Source: Azolla caroliniana | Taxonomy: Eukaryota; Polypodiophyta | Reading direction: 5' to 3' | Length of the DNA stretch: 64,000 nt | Assembly: GCA_043228905.1 (NCBI GenBank) | Contig: JBHGNT010000004.1 | Span: 25,854,001-25,918,000 of the forward strand | Shown here: piece after piece, positions 1 to 12,345 of the stretch | Layout of the letters: each line of letters begins with the position of its first letter | Position numbering within the stretch: the stretch's first letter is position 1 | Position numbers and translations under genes: made by a program | The notes under the pieces: model-generated | Databases searched by the model: none | What the model was told of the DNA's origin: nothing | Seen by the model: the letters and a program-made list of their open reading frames with translations, nothing else

Positions 1-3000
1 TCCCCCCATAATCACGACCCATCTTTGGATCCCCAACAAGAAGGGCAGTAGAGCTTGCTGATCTTTGAGGAGCAGAATATGTGCCAGACAAAGCATTGCG
101 TGTCTGGCGAAAAAACAGAATTCAATCATTAGCAACTGATCATGTAAACAACAAACTCATTTGTAAAGGAATATTGCTTCGACCAAGCAGAAAACATTAG
201 TTTATAGCTGAAATATAAATAGTGCATTACGAAATACAGATTCAATTTGGCTCAGGCTGAAATAACACATAAATTCCCCATCGCCATGCTACTTCTCATA
301 AGCTATCATCCAAACAGGAAATATGGTTTATCTAGGTGAATATGATTTATTGCTGTGGTCACAAACATGGAAGCAACAAGTAATGATTTGGTGCTTGTAA
401 AGTAAAAAGCAATTAAAAAAAGGACAACTCAACACAGCCAGTCTAATTTCAACTGGCAGCATAAAAAATGCCTTTTATGAAATTTTGATAAACACAGCAA
501 GGAATGTTATAAAAGTTTCTATGCATCATATGAACATGGTATATTTGGAGGATATGATTGCATTATACATCCAATATTTAGAAAAAAAATAACAATATAT
601 TACATTAAAATATAGAAGTTTCACTCAATTCGTCACATACTAGGTTGTTTAGGGATTAGATCTTTTAGCAGCATTTACGTGAAAACATTAAGGACAACAA
701 TATTTGAAACAAATACTATGTGCTAATATAAAATAGGTGAGTTAACATTGAATATACAAAACATAGACACACTTATGTGAATATTTGGCTGAGTGATTCA
801 TAGCAGATCTCTAACTTGCACCCTAAGGAAACTAAAGAATAAGGATGCAATCTTATCCCTGAAGATACAAACTGTAATAGTTCATTTCTAAGGAAGATTC
901 CAACTACTGTCACCAACTGTGCATTCTCTGGATTGATGAAACGGTTAGAAACCTAAAATCGACCAACCTTTGTTGCTGCACGAGCAAGCGCCTGGACAAC
1001 TGTTTCTTTGCTTAGAAATTGCACAGCATTCTCCACCATCTGAGCCAATATATATCTTTAAAAGTTATTATGATAACAAGTTAAATTTCTCACAATGCCA
1101 ATAATAGTAGTAAACACATTGCCCAACCTTTGATGTCAATGGAGGACGAGAAACAGCAAAGCCAAAGGCAACCACAAGAGTAACGGCTGAGGTAGCCGCT
1201 CCAGCAAAAGGGGGGTAAATCTCCAAGCTTGCTACGACACCCCAGCCAACCATCGCTACAGCAACTCCAAACAAAACTAGCAATGCCCCGCTGATGGTTA
1301 ACACAAACAGTCTGATAATGAGTAAGAGTGCATTATGCTAAGCAAGACTATGCAAACATTTATCTTTAGGCAATCTGCTATACCTGACATTCTTAGCAGA
1401 ATCAGCATGTGCATCATAAACATATACAGGAAGGACACGTGGTGAATATACCACAACAGGGGGAGAAAGTAGAACCTACAAATTAAATTGATATATTCAA
1501 CACGTTCTTTATAACCATGAAAATCATAGCAAATTAAAGTGATGCCATAGAAAACTAATTCATGCACATCTCAGAAATATTTTTTATGAAAGAATAGCTG
1601 GCAAGTCTGTGTGACTTACAGTCAATGCTCTCCCAGCCAGAAGAAATAAGAAAGAAAAATAGCCAACAGATGCTCCCACAAAAGGTTCATCTGACAGTTA
1701 GCATGGAAAACTCAGTGAGGGTTATTGTACTGAATGAGAAAATGTGTAAATGCATTGGTGTAAATACTGAAGACTTTACATACTTGCTAGAAGACCCACA
1801 AGGAAAGCTGCAAGTGCTAGAACAAATGCCGCAAGACAAACTAGGAACATCTCCGCCCTTGTTAGATAGAAGTTGTGGGATGCCCAGTAATGAATAACAC
1901 TTATTGCAGAGACCAGCAACAGTAGAATGAGAAGAAATGCAGCACCAACCTGAAACTCAAACCCCAATGTTTCAGATTTTATTTTGGAAATCCAGAAAGA
2001 ACAAGATTTTTGTTTTACATGAAGTCCTACCATCCATGGATTTATGGTAGCTATTACTGCAGCTATTGCACCAAGAAGAAGAAAGAGTCCAAAACCTAAG
2101 AAAATATACACTCCACGTGAAAGCTGCCACCCTTCATCCTTCCTACAAAACCCAACATTTTTGGTCACAAATATATACTCATTTTTTTGTTTTTGATTAA
2201 ATCTTTACAAAAGATAAAGGTAATTTATGCATTAGAACTTTGAAGATATGAGCATCTGTCCTCCCAATATTACCCATGGAGTCATTCATAACAGAAACCT
2301 GATCAAACGTGGGATTTTGTCCAAACTACTCTGAGAGACGAAGATATGTTCACCCAGATTCCGGTATTAAACAGTGTTTTGCCCGAACCATATATAAGCA
2401 GCACATGAATAATAAACTTCGAACACAAGACCATAAGGACACTCTCTCCAATCCAAACGTTAACCTTGCTGCATCCACCTCACATTTCATATCATGCAAA
2501 AGCAATTTGTGCAATTGTACAGATCATGTGAACATCAATATCTGTTAATTCAATTGTACTCTCACAGCATGTCATATATGTATTATAATAGGCCATTTTA
2601 GTGCTCAAATTCGATTCATCACATATGCACAGCCTTTAAGATTTCTATAGTTATCATGTTTAAATTCTAGCCTCATTCTAGCCTTCGCATCCTTGAAATG
2701 CACCGTTAACATTCATGATTACAAAAAAACTAAGGGATGGATGACCAATAGAGGATCATTGACTCCAAGCTCTTTACTCCTTCACTAAGCACCTTTTGTC
2801 AAATATCAGGACATTTTGATGGATTCCAATAACTGGTCAACCAGACATTCCATCAACAAGTACAGTAAAATCCTAGTAACATATTATTCTAACTGTAAAA
2901 GAATTATGTCCTTTTTCAAAGACTCACATCACAAAGTTCTCTTCATCTTGCAATCATCACACTATAATTGCCTAAGGTAGGGATGACCAACAAGAAACTT

Positions 3001-6000
3001 TGGTAGGCAGTTACATTCCCATCAAAGATCAGTACAGACACCATAATAGACGACTGGGAATCTAAACTTTACTTGGGCTACAAATCCTGTACATTGAATA
3101 TATTGATGTGAAAATTAAATGCTCTGTTCAAGCTACAAAATAAGAATCTAGATTTCCTAACGGCAATGGCGATACAAAGACGTAGCACTTTAGCATGTCA
3201 ATTGTCCTAAAGATATTACATCTCAGCAAGATTAATCTCAGCAATTGTCCAGGGCTATATTTGTATCATTAAAAACTTACTGGTCAACTTTGTAGCTTCT
3301 TCATGTTGGAAATCTCTTTATTTGTTTTTCTTTAAAATGGTCACCAATATAAAAGAATAACCATGTCCATAATGTTTAAATTCTCAAAATATTCCGAATA
3401 TTGAGAAACATGCATAGAACCACAAGTTGATGAAAATAAAGCCTAGCATAGAGCAAATACAATTTAAATAGTCTTACACAGAACAAGTAATAATCTGGAA
3501 AAGACCATACCATTTGTAGAGCCCGCAAGAAAGTGACAGTAGGGCAGGTATGCAGATGAGAGGTAAGAGAGCAGCCAAGAAATCTGCCTTAGCCGGAACT
3601 TGATCCTCCCGTAAGCGTACAATGAATACATATGAAAGTCCACAGAAGACGACCAAAACAACTAAAGCAGACGCATAAAGTTAGACTTCAATTTTTAAAT
3701 TTTAGACCAGAAGGGAGCTGCAAACTCAGGCAAGTCTCAAGTCTCACCTATGAATATTCCAAGGCATATTGCTGAAGATAAAGAGAGCCGATAAGTTGCA
3801 AACCAGGACACCACTGGTAAGGAACCAGTGATGATTAAAGCAAACATAGATGCTACAGCCCAGCCAATATATGTCGAAGAACCATATGGGGACGATATGG
3901 GAGTATTCTCCCAACTCAAACCACGATATGGGAGATGATTCAAAGGTTGGTATGAAATGATAGTCCCAAGTGCAACTATGCTAATAGTTAAAATAAATGT
4001 ACAGATAACAATTTTTAGAGCCTGCAAATTTATAGCGGATAAGTTTGTTTAGGAATATTGTAAAATATCAAACTTAAACTTGCGCTAAAAATAGTTGAAG
4101 AAAATCAAAATATGATAGAAGCTTCAAACAGTACATATGCCTTGATAATTATAACTCCCCGGCAATCTATACCTATTATTAACCGATTGAATTTTATAGA
4201 GATAAGCATACCTCTTTAAGCTTCATACAATGTTGGGGATTGAATGATGAAATAATTGAACGTGATTCAATCTGAAATTCACAGAATTTATATCCATTGT
4301 GGACCCAAATGGGTATGATGATAACCATGCAGCTGATCATGATAGGAACAGTCAAAGATAGTGCCAAAACTAGTGAAGATTTGCTGCAAAAAATGTAAAA
4401 TGTAAGTATCTCACAGAACAATTTGCTACATTATAACTCAAGCCAGTAATTTACACTATACCTCAAAAAAGAAAGAAGAAGACCCACGATGGTACTCAAT
4501 GTCCACGCTGTCAGCCCAAACTAAGACAGTAAAAACGGATGTAGGTTGAGTTAGAGGTCATGTGCTTCATCATTATAGATTTCCATTAACTACAAACCCC
4601 ACCTTCTGCACCCTAGGAGAGAGGACCATGTTTTCACTTTGAAGAGCTTGGCAGAAGGCCATAATTGTACAAAACACTGGAGGAAGGAGCAGTGCTGAAA
4701 TACCAAACTCAATCTGAAATTTGATAAAAGAAATGCAAAAAAATTATCAGAACCTTGATTTCATATTGTACATGAGTCAAGTATGATAGCTAGCAGTAAT
4801 ATGAGGAAATGGTTATTCCTACAAACATGATTATGCGTGAGGAATAAGCCCACAGAGCTGTACTAACTTGTTTGTGAGTCGTATTTAAGATAGTCACTGT
4901 CTTTGGACAGAAAATGGAAACAGCAACCAGTTCACCTATGAACACAATACTGAAAAGTCCCCATGCACGTTCAGGTGTACCGGCAACAAAAGTACAAAGT
5001 TTTCGGAATCTACATAGTCCACTTTCTCTTTGAATATTTTCCTGGCAATCACAGGGAGACACAGCTTGAGATTGTTCATTTTCCAATCGAGATAACTCCA
5101 GGGCTGTTTCTTCCGTATTATCCTGATGGTCCCTGTCAGCATCAAGACTAGCTCTCTTCAATAATGCCAGGAGTGGAGGGTGAATGCCTGTCTCTTCATA
5201 CATCATAGCAAAATTAGGATCAAGCCCTTTATCTTGCAAGAGTGTTGTTAGTTCCTGCTCTCCATGTTTCATTCTATGCCTATTAATAGCTAATAATCCT
5301 GGATCAGCTGTAGAAGCTGGATTTACATCTAAATTATTTGGCTCGACTGGAGTGCCACAGCCGCTAGTATCAAAGTTATGACCATCCCAACCAATGGCTG
5401 AGGCTTGAAATGTCCGTTTACTAGTTTCCAAGCTTCCTTTATCTACTAATTGTTTACCATTGCATAAATTCCAACCATCCGACTCTTGAACGGTAAAATG
5501 CCTTGAACTACCTGGTAAGACAACACTCAGGGCACCACTATCCACACTTCTTCCACTGTTAAGACCATCATGCACTTCATCCACTCCAGATGCAGTACGA
5601 CCAGGTGCGGCTGTATGCCACACACACATCTGGCTACGGTCAATGCTACTGCTAAGTTTAACGCTTGAGCCATGGCCTTCAGAAAAACTAGAGCAACTAC
5701 CAGGTCCCTTTCTGCGGAAGCCTTCTCTCAGTCGAACCCTAGCATTTGCCAGATAAGCTCTTCTTGCAGCTCCAGCATTAGAAGCTGAAAAATGTCGTCT
5801 AACTGCTGCTCCAAGAAGAACAGATGCTACCACAGCATAGCTAATACAATGACCCAGATACCTGTCACACAGCAACTCAGAGTTACTTGCATTACAAATA
5901 AAAGTGGTTCTATTTTAATTTATTGCTGTATAATGTAGCATACCAATAATGAACTCCAAAACAGATTAAGAACACTCGATAAACTCCAGCAAGAAAAAGA

Positions 6001-9000
6001 GCCAAGACACGACTCCTTAAAAGCTCAAAGCCAAATAAGCATGCACCAATATTTGCATCTGAGGTGCCAAAATCAGAGACTAAGCACAAGGGCAATTGCT
6101 GACCTAGCTTGCTGAAATTACTCAAAGAAATTAAACATATTAATTGGCAATTCTTACCAAATATAAATACAGAGGCAGCGGTCACACCCCCCAGCCAGCA
6201 AGCTTCTTTGGCTGTAAAACCATATAAAATAGAATACACAGCAAGTACAGCTACTGAACCCACGTACAATAATGCTGGGCGAGTGGTCCTGAAATATATC
6301 ATAAAAACTGAATCACGTGTTTGTATCATTACCTGAAGCCATATGTGTTCAGAAACTACCAGAACATCAAAAACATGCATAGAACAGGCAAAGCCATAAC
6401 AGAGTGTCCCCTACTGTGGTCAGAGAAGATTCATGGTAGGAGCTGTGAAAGAAATACAGTATTTGAGCACTTCCCTTGCATTCAGTTGTCATCATTGAGT
6501 TAAATTGTCTTTTGTCAACTTAGTGTATCAGCACTAAATGGTCACAATGACATTTAATAGGTTGAAGTGCATGGGGATGCATTCCTAGACTGAATAATAG
6601 TCCCTTCTACGCCTTATGTTTTCATGAGATTTCTCGTGAGCAATATAATAAACCTTACAAGTATCAATTCCCACAGATGCAAATAAATGATAGAACCTAT
6701 AGATACATCAAGAATTCCTGTTTTACTAGTACTGTCCAAGATAATAATGAAGAACACCTAACCTTCCAGCATCGAATAAGATGAAATCCTTGAGATCTGG
6801 CGGTTCTGGAAGGCAAGCTAAACGCCCAACTTCAATACTATCTGCATACGCATACTTATAGGACCTTCGTACATACTCATCCACATCTAAACCAGCACCT
6901 AAAAAATTTGCAGCTAAAGGAAATACATTAGTTTTTCATCATTTATATAGCTAAAATATGTATTAGAAGTGCAAGAAGACAACAGAAACATCCTTACCAT
7001 TAAAAACCATTTTGCAGATAAAGAGCATATTTATTGCTAAAGCAATTGCAGAGACACCGAAAAAAAATCCAGATGCTGAATATTGCTTTGATGTCTGTCT
7101 ACCAGCAGTTACATATATTGCTGTGATCTCATATGCACACAACAGAGATACAGCCACTAAAAGAAGCACTGCAACAGCTCCTGCTCCAAAGTGACACGAA
7201 AATGCTTAAAATATAAGTGGGATTATTTAAGTTTTTGGCACCATAATGCATTCACACATGTACACAAACAAAATGAGAATTTTCTCATAAAATTACAGTT
7301 CAGTAAATTTTATGCACATTGAATGGACAAGATAAATAGCAGAATTAGGGTGAGAATGGAATAGGTGACACACATATACATTAAGGAATCATCTTTTCAA
7401 CTTACTTGAGCTTTGCCACCGGGTCCGCCACCAGAGCATAACAGCATAGCAGGCAAGTAGAAGGGATGTCCCAGGCAGGAGAACAGCAAGACCAATTGTA
7501 TCATGCTCCAAAATCTCAATCAGCCTTACACCCCACAATATTAGCACCAATAATGGAGACACAACCAGTGCCCAAGCAATATAGGACATGATCCCTGATA
7601 ATATGCTTAGCAAACAAAATCTTTTTATACAAACTGGCCATTCCCGCATTATAACATAACTGCACAATAGCATAGCAAATTCGCATTAAAATCCTGCATC
7701 AAAGACCAAAAAGAACTAATAGCAGAATGGCAAGACAGCAGACTAAATCAGCCTAATATTTACATGCATCCCTCTCTTACTTCAATGCCATTAATTTTAG
7801 CATTTACTTGGCAATCAGTAATCATTTTATTCTAGAAGACATGTGGCAAAATGAACTCTTCTAGAGACTTTATCTAGCTATGATATTGGTACAGGTTGAA
7901 AAACGTTTCAACTTCTTAACTCAAACCCAATATCTTCAATTTGCATGCCTATGCTATCCTAAGAATAGAAACATGGGACATCCAAAATAGGCAGTATTTA
8001 GAAGCTTAGGTAAACCCATCATTATTCTATAATAGATCTTGGCATTTCAGTAAAACCAGTGCTTGCCATTGTTATTCTACATGTTTTATGTAGCTATAGT
8101 GCTAGTGCTTTAATACCTATCGTCTCTGAAATTCTTGCTCCATTTGTTCTTATTTTCTTATGCTACAAAGTTCTTTCTACATAAGGTTTCCAATGCCAAA
8201 AACCTTTGAAGTCACATTTACTTTTTCCTTTTTCTCTTGGTGCTATAAAGTCAATTTATACAAGTCTCGAAGTGAGGTAACCTTTTTATTACCATTATAA
8301 ATAGTGTTACCTCCACCAGTACAGTTATAATCTGAAATTTAAAGACATTTATACGCCTTAATCTTCCTTGCGCCATTTTCATACAAGACTATAACCAGAA
8401 TGAGGACATTAATATCTTTATCAATGTATTCAAAAGCCGTAACCACAGACAAACAGGGAATATAGAGAAGGCTAAGATTGCAAATTTACTAAGGTTGGCA
8501 TAAAGAGTATGTGTAAAGCACAACCTGATAATGTATTGTTAAATGATAAATGTAAGTCTGAAAACCCCAAACATAAGGTCATTCCTGAAACAAGCTATGC
8601 ATTGACACATGTACAAAGCAGTACAATACTCTCAAAAAGAAGAAACGAAGGCAATATGGACATAATAAAGTGATGCAAGATACATTGTATCTTAAAAAGC
8701 TCCAAAAAGGGTATGGAGAGCCATCAAGAAAAAACAATAGAAGTAAAGGGATATTCCTCCTAAGCTCAAATTTGAACACGTGTGAGCAATGTTACATGAA
8801 GTACAAAAAACCCATGACCAACATGTTTTATGGAATACCCATAGAAGTTTTTGAGTATAAACCCACAATGAAAAGCATAAAAGAACTTCAGAATAGCAAG
8901 TCTGTAATGCACTTCAACTATGTTCACAAGCGTTAAAACAAAAATGGTCCAGTGGCCAAATTTGAACACGTGTGAGCAATGTTACATGAAGTAAAAAAGA

Positions 9001-11145
9001 CCCATGACCAACATGTTTTATGGAATACCCATAGAAGTTTTTGAGTATAAACCCACAATGAAAAGCATAAAAGAACTTCAGAATAGCAAGTCTGTAATGC
9101 ACTTCAAATATGTTCACAAGCGTTAAAACAAAATGATCCAGTGGCCAAATTTGAACACGTGTGAGCAATGTTACATGAAGTACAAAAGGCCCATGACCAA
9201 CATGTTTTATGGAATACCCATAGAAGCTTTTGAGTATAAACCCACAATGAAAAGCATAAAAGAACTTCAGAATAGCAAGGCTGTAATGCACTTCAAATAT
9301 GTTCACAAGCATTAAAACAAAATGATCCAGTGGCCAATCAATGGATTCACATTACTAAGCCACAATAACAAAAGGTTTTCCTTGAGATTGGAAATGTAAT
9401 TGGATCAAAATACTTTAAAAAGGAGGGAACAGAAATCAGATCAACGATTGTCACACAATTAAAATGGTATCTTGTATGGCTAACTTAGTAGCACTGCTGA
9501 ACATCAACTCGGTGAATGAGCTGAGAACAAAGCAAGAGTGTTGTGGGATATGCAGGTTTCAAATGCAAACATGGAACCATTGATCATCTTATTTGTTTGT
9601 GGGTTATAATGGAAAAGAGTCCCTTTGACGAAAAACCACTGTAAGTCTGCATTGCAGATTCCTCCAAGGATAAAATTGTGCGGAAGAAAGGAAAAGTTTG
9701 GTGTACCAACACACATCAACTTAAGGTGTTAATAGCATAAGAGTGAAGACAAAGAAAGGCTGTCCAGGATACTTCATGAGCACTGTAGGAGTGCAACAAG
9801 AATGCCCTCTATAAACTATTCCATTTAGTTTATGTATTGGGCAACTAGAAGAGTTCATCAAAGAAGCCTTAAGAGAAGATGAGGAAAAACCTGTCAGTGG
9901 GCATTTCACAAATGTTGCTTCTGATTTATGTTGGAGATGTCATATTTTAGCATAGGCTAAGTTGAGACAGCAAAAAGCTTATAGATACTGTACATACTTT
10001 CTGTGGGCATAGTGGCCTGGCAGTCAATATGTCACACGAGAGAAGTCATGGTGGTCACCATTGCGACTAAGAGGACCACCCTCCATTCTGTAATATTTCT
10101 AGAATCTGGAAAAAGTCCAATGGATTTTTCTGCCCTTCAAAAAATTTCACATACACATTGAAAGTCCCCAAGTCCACATACACATTGAGAGAGTGCCTTG
10201 AAGTTGCTTCCCCAAGTCCAAATGGGAAATTGGATGCGCAGTATAGAAATGATATCGAGAAATGACATCCAGAAATGGTTTGCAATATGGCAAGTTGAAG
10301 AAAGTGAATTTCTTTCATACAGATGGGTCCAATAAAATAGTTTGCACAATGATGAGTTAAAGAATTTTGGGATGTCAATGTAGAGAAACGAAAGGGATAA
10401 GAGAAGGAACATTCATGCCCAAGAGGCTGAAATGTGCATCACAGAGTTGGTGCACACATACATTGAAAAAAGAAATTGGGGAAAAAAATAATATTGAGCA
10501 CAGAGAGAGAATATGTGATCTATGTTCACTTTTAATGCCTGAAACAGACAAACATGTCCATTTGGAATGCCTCTAATATAAGGACCTTAGATACAATTAT
10601 CAGGAATACCTACAAGGTTTTACTGGTTTCCAGAAATTCTCAGAAAGATGGAACCATCACCGACAACATTAAGCATGCTCTTTGATTGCCTACAACTCTG
10701 ACTACAGAACCAAATTCGTGGAAAATCAAACCAGTAAAATTCGGCAATTAGCTCAATTCTTCATTTCAGCTTTTACATCTTCTTTTATCATTGTGAATCC
10801 CCGACAAGCAAGGCTCAGAAAAATGCTTTGTCGCTAGTATTGGGCAGGTGTTCATATATTGCCATCATTGTCATGACATCCCAGCTTGATGTAATTTCTA
10901 AGGTCTCATTGGAATAATTTATCCTTTTACAGATAGGATTTCTTAAACCCTAAAACAGTTTGCCAGATGACAAGTTGAAAACTCTCTCACCCTCTCTCTC
11001 TCATAAAGCAAGTTTATTCATTTAACCTGTACAATCTCCATGGTCTCCAATTGACGATGCAGAGGATCGCCACAGAGAAGACACTGCATAGCGAGAAGGT
11101 GGATCCATACACGATGCAAGTCACTAGGAGCTCGTGATGGTCCAT
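1..11145 (-). CDS. DEK1: DEK1 phytocalpain, N-terminal membrane half (partial, runs off the left edge)
   Basis: DEK1 is a plasma-membrane calpain that controls epidermal identity and division-plane orientation. Exons on the minus strand: 11145-11027, 7659-7406, 7180-6998, 6898-6763, 6288-6158, 6058-5944, 5861-4868, 4713-4603, 4520-4462, 4383-4212, 4021-3748, 3661-3511, 2142-2031, 1949-1784, 1690-1620, 1475-1384, 1290-1128, 1039-968, 103-1. All have GT-AG borders and matching phases, giving about 1159 residues. Family landmarks are clear: NWRPWRLY in exon 1, SGFFFGVSAIALAINMLFIC in exon 3, LDVDEYVRR in exon 4, the large loop in exon 7 (about residues 313-644), SPYGSSTYIGWA in exon 11, LLSPPVVVYSPRVLPVYVYD in exons 15-16 and RNALSGTYSAPQRSAS in exon 19. 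The ATG at 11145 (MDHHELL) is the first in its frame and matches the usual length. Multiple hydrophobic segments flank the loop. The LG3-like, CysPc and C2-like domains would lie left of base 1, so catalytic residues cannot be checked. Confidence 0.94.
7660..8766. other. DEK1 intron 1, 3' part, no feature recognised
   Basis: This is intronic sequence between exon 2 of DEK1 and the tandem repeat. Short open frames occur on both strands but none shows a family motif. I see no gene, repeat or RNA here. Confidence 0.6.
8767..9337. repeat. Three-copy tandem repeat, unit about 190 bp
   Basis: Three nearly identical units begin at about 8767, 8957 and 9146 (spacing 190 and 189 bp). Each starts with CAAATTTGAACACGTGTGAG and runs to CCAGTGGCCAA. 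Only a few substitutions separate the copies, so the array is young. On the plus strand each unit encodes a cysteine-containing peptide of about 55 residues (CEQCYMKY... to ...YVHK) ending in TAA. On the minus strand the array is almost free of stops. It lies in DEK1 intron 1 and is not needed for the DEK1 model. I do not recognise the peptide on either strand. Confidence 0.9.
9725..10625 (+). mobile_element. Decayed non-LTR retrotransposon (LINE) fragment in DEK1 intron 1
   Basis: Broken plus-strand frames retain reverse-transcriptase landmarks. VGVQQECPL at 9785-9811 corresponds to the GVxQGCPLSP block. LIYVGDVIF at about 9922-9950 corresponds to the catalytic YADD block, with the first Asp replaced by Gly. 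TFCGHSGLAVNM at about 9996-10031 follows it. A C-terminal zinc-binding segment (RICDLCSLLMPETDKHVHLEC) lies at about 10510-10575. Several stops and frameshifts separate the pieces, so this is dead. It is antisense to DEK1. Confidence 0.8.
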
Positions 11146-12035
11146 GGCCGTTGCCGGTGATGCCCACTTCTCAAAGACGTAGAGAGATTCTTCATTCACT
11201 CCCTCCTCCTCAGCAGGAATGGAATCTCACAGATATTTTGTGGTGGCAGGGGGGAATCTAAGGTTGTTCCAGAATCTAAGAATGTACCCATACCTGCGTA
11301 GGAAACCAAAACGAAAACTTCCTTTTGCAGTCGACAAGAAAGTTATTTCCTTACTTTCCTTCCTTATTTGCACAATCTTCCTGAGCCTTGTCTTCCTTCA
11401 AATGAGAAAAACCTTACAGATAGTTTTTACCTGTTCCTGCAGATCTAAATGCAGCGGCTTCTTGTCTCGATTCCCCTGCAGATTCTGTTTTGATTCTTTC
11501 CCCCTTACATAAGACCTGTAGAGTTGAGCTCCATGGATCCAAAGAGGAAAGAAGCGGGGGAAAGGAAGAAAAGGAAGGCGAAACTGAATGAATTTTTCTA
11601 GGAAGATAGGGGTGAAGAGAATGCGTGAGAAAGAAACGGGGGAGGGGGGAGGGAGGTAGAAACAGAGGTAGATAATGGAAGAACGAAAGAAGAGGTAGAA
11701 AGGCAGATCTGTAGAGGTATGGCTAGAAGCTCTGAGCTTTGAAACCCTAATTTTGAACACACAGGGAGAAAACACACAGTAAGTAGTAACAGAGATAGTC
11801 ACAGTCAGTCATAGAACACACAGAGGAAGGAAAGGAAAAAATGGAAGTTAAAAAATTGAAAATATATATTTAAATTCTAAAAATAATAATAATAAGCGAG
11901 CGTTAACCTTAACGGCGCCGTTAGCCTCTTGCCGTTACTTCCGTCTTTGTTCGTCTTTGGACAAATAACCCAGCAAAAAATGGTGTGTGTGGTGTTTGTT
12001 TTGGGGCCGTATTTGTGCTTTGTGTGTGTGTGTGT
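11146..12035. promoter_or_regulatory. DEK1 upstream region and probable 5' leader
   Basis: This lies immediately 5' of the DEK1 start on the minus strand. It contains purine/pyrimidine-rich stretches typical of plant leaders and, at 11910-11923, the perfect palindrome TAACGGCGCCGTTA. No clear TATA box or transcription start could be fixed. A leader intron is possible. No other gene is visible. Confidence 0.4.
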
Positions 12036-12345
12036 GTCACACCCCGGCCATTTCATTTGGCCTTCCACTCCATTCCACCTCTCCCGTAATAGTTTCACCA
12101 CCACCATCACAACCGGTTGACACCACCCAACCAACCTTACGTCACTTGCCTACTCTCGATCAAATTTGGTCTCATGGGCCAATTTTTTGGTCTTAGAAGA
12201 CGTTAATATATCTTTCTTTCTTTCTCTCGATCAACCTGGCCATTTCATTTGGCCTTCCATGCCTCTCCCACACCTTCACCGCCACCACAATTCACACTTC
12301 CCAACCTTGATCGACCTTACGTCAGTTGCCTACTCTCGCTCTTGA
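12036..12345. repeat. Diverged direct duplication, about 125 bp per copy
   Basis: Two related segments lie at about 12040-12163 and 12232-12343. Both run from GGCCATTTCATTTGGCCTTC to CCTTACGTCA and TTGCCTACTCTCG. They are separated by a short LINE tail insertion. A (TG)n tract precedes them at 12020-12036. Confidence 0.75.
12164..12224 (+). mobile_element. 61-bp LINE 3'-end insertion with 10-bp target-site duplication
   Basis: The segment consists only of the terminal 3' sequence shared by LINE copies in this window (GGTCTCATGGGCCAATTT, then GGTCTTAGAAGACGTTAATA) plus a TTTC tail. It is flanked by perfect direct repeats TCTCGATCAA at 12154-12163 and 12225-12234. This is what an extremely 5'-truncated target-primed insertion looks like. 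Confidence 0.8.

Noticed and set aside
1068-2168. Separate small membrane-protein genes on the minus strand
   Set aside because: Each hydrophobic frame is an exon of DEK1 with fitting splice sites and phase.
11146-11199. Upstream extension of the DEK1 reading frame
   Set aside because: The extension has no ATG in frame; the first is at 11145 and gives the usual DEK1 N-terminus.
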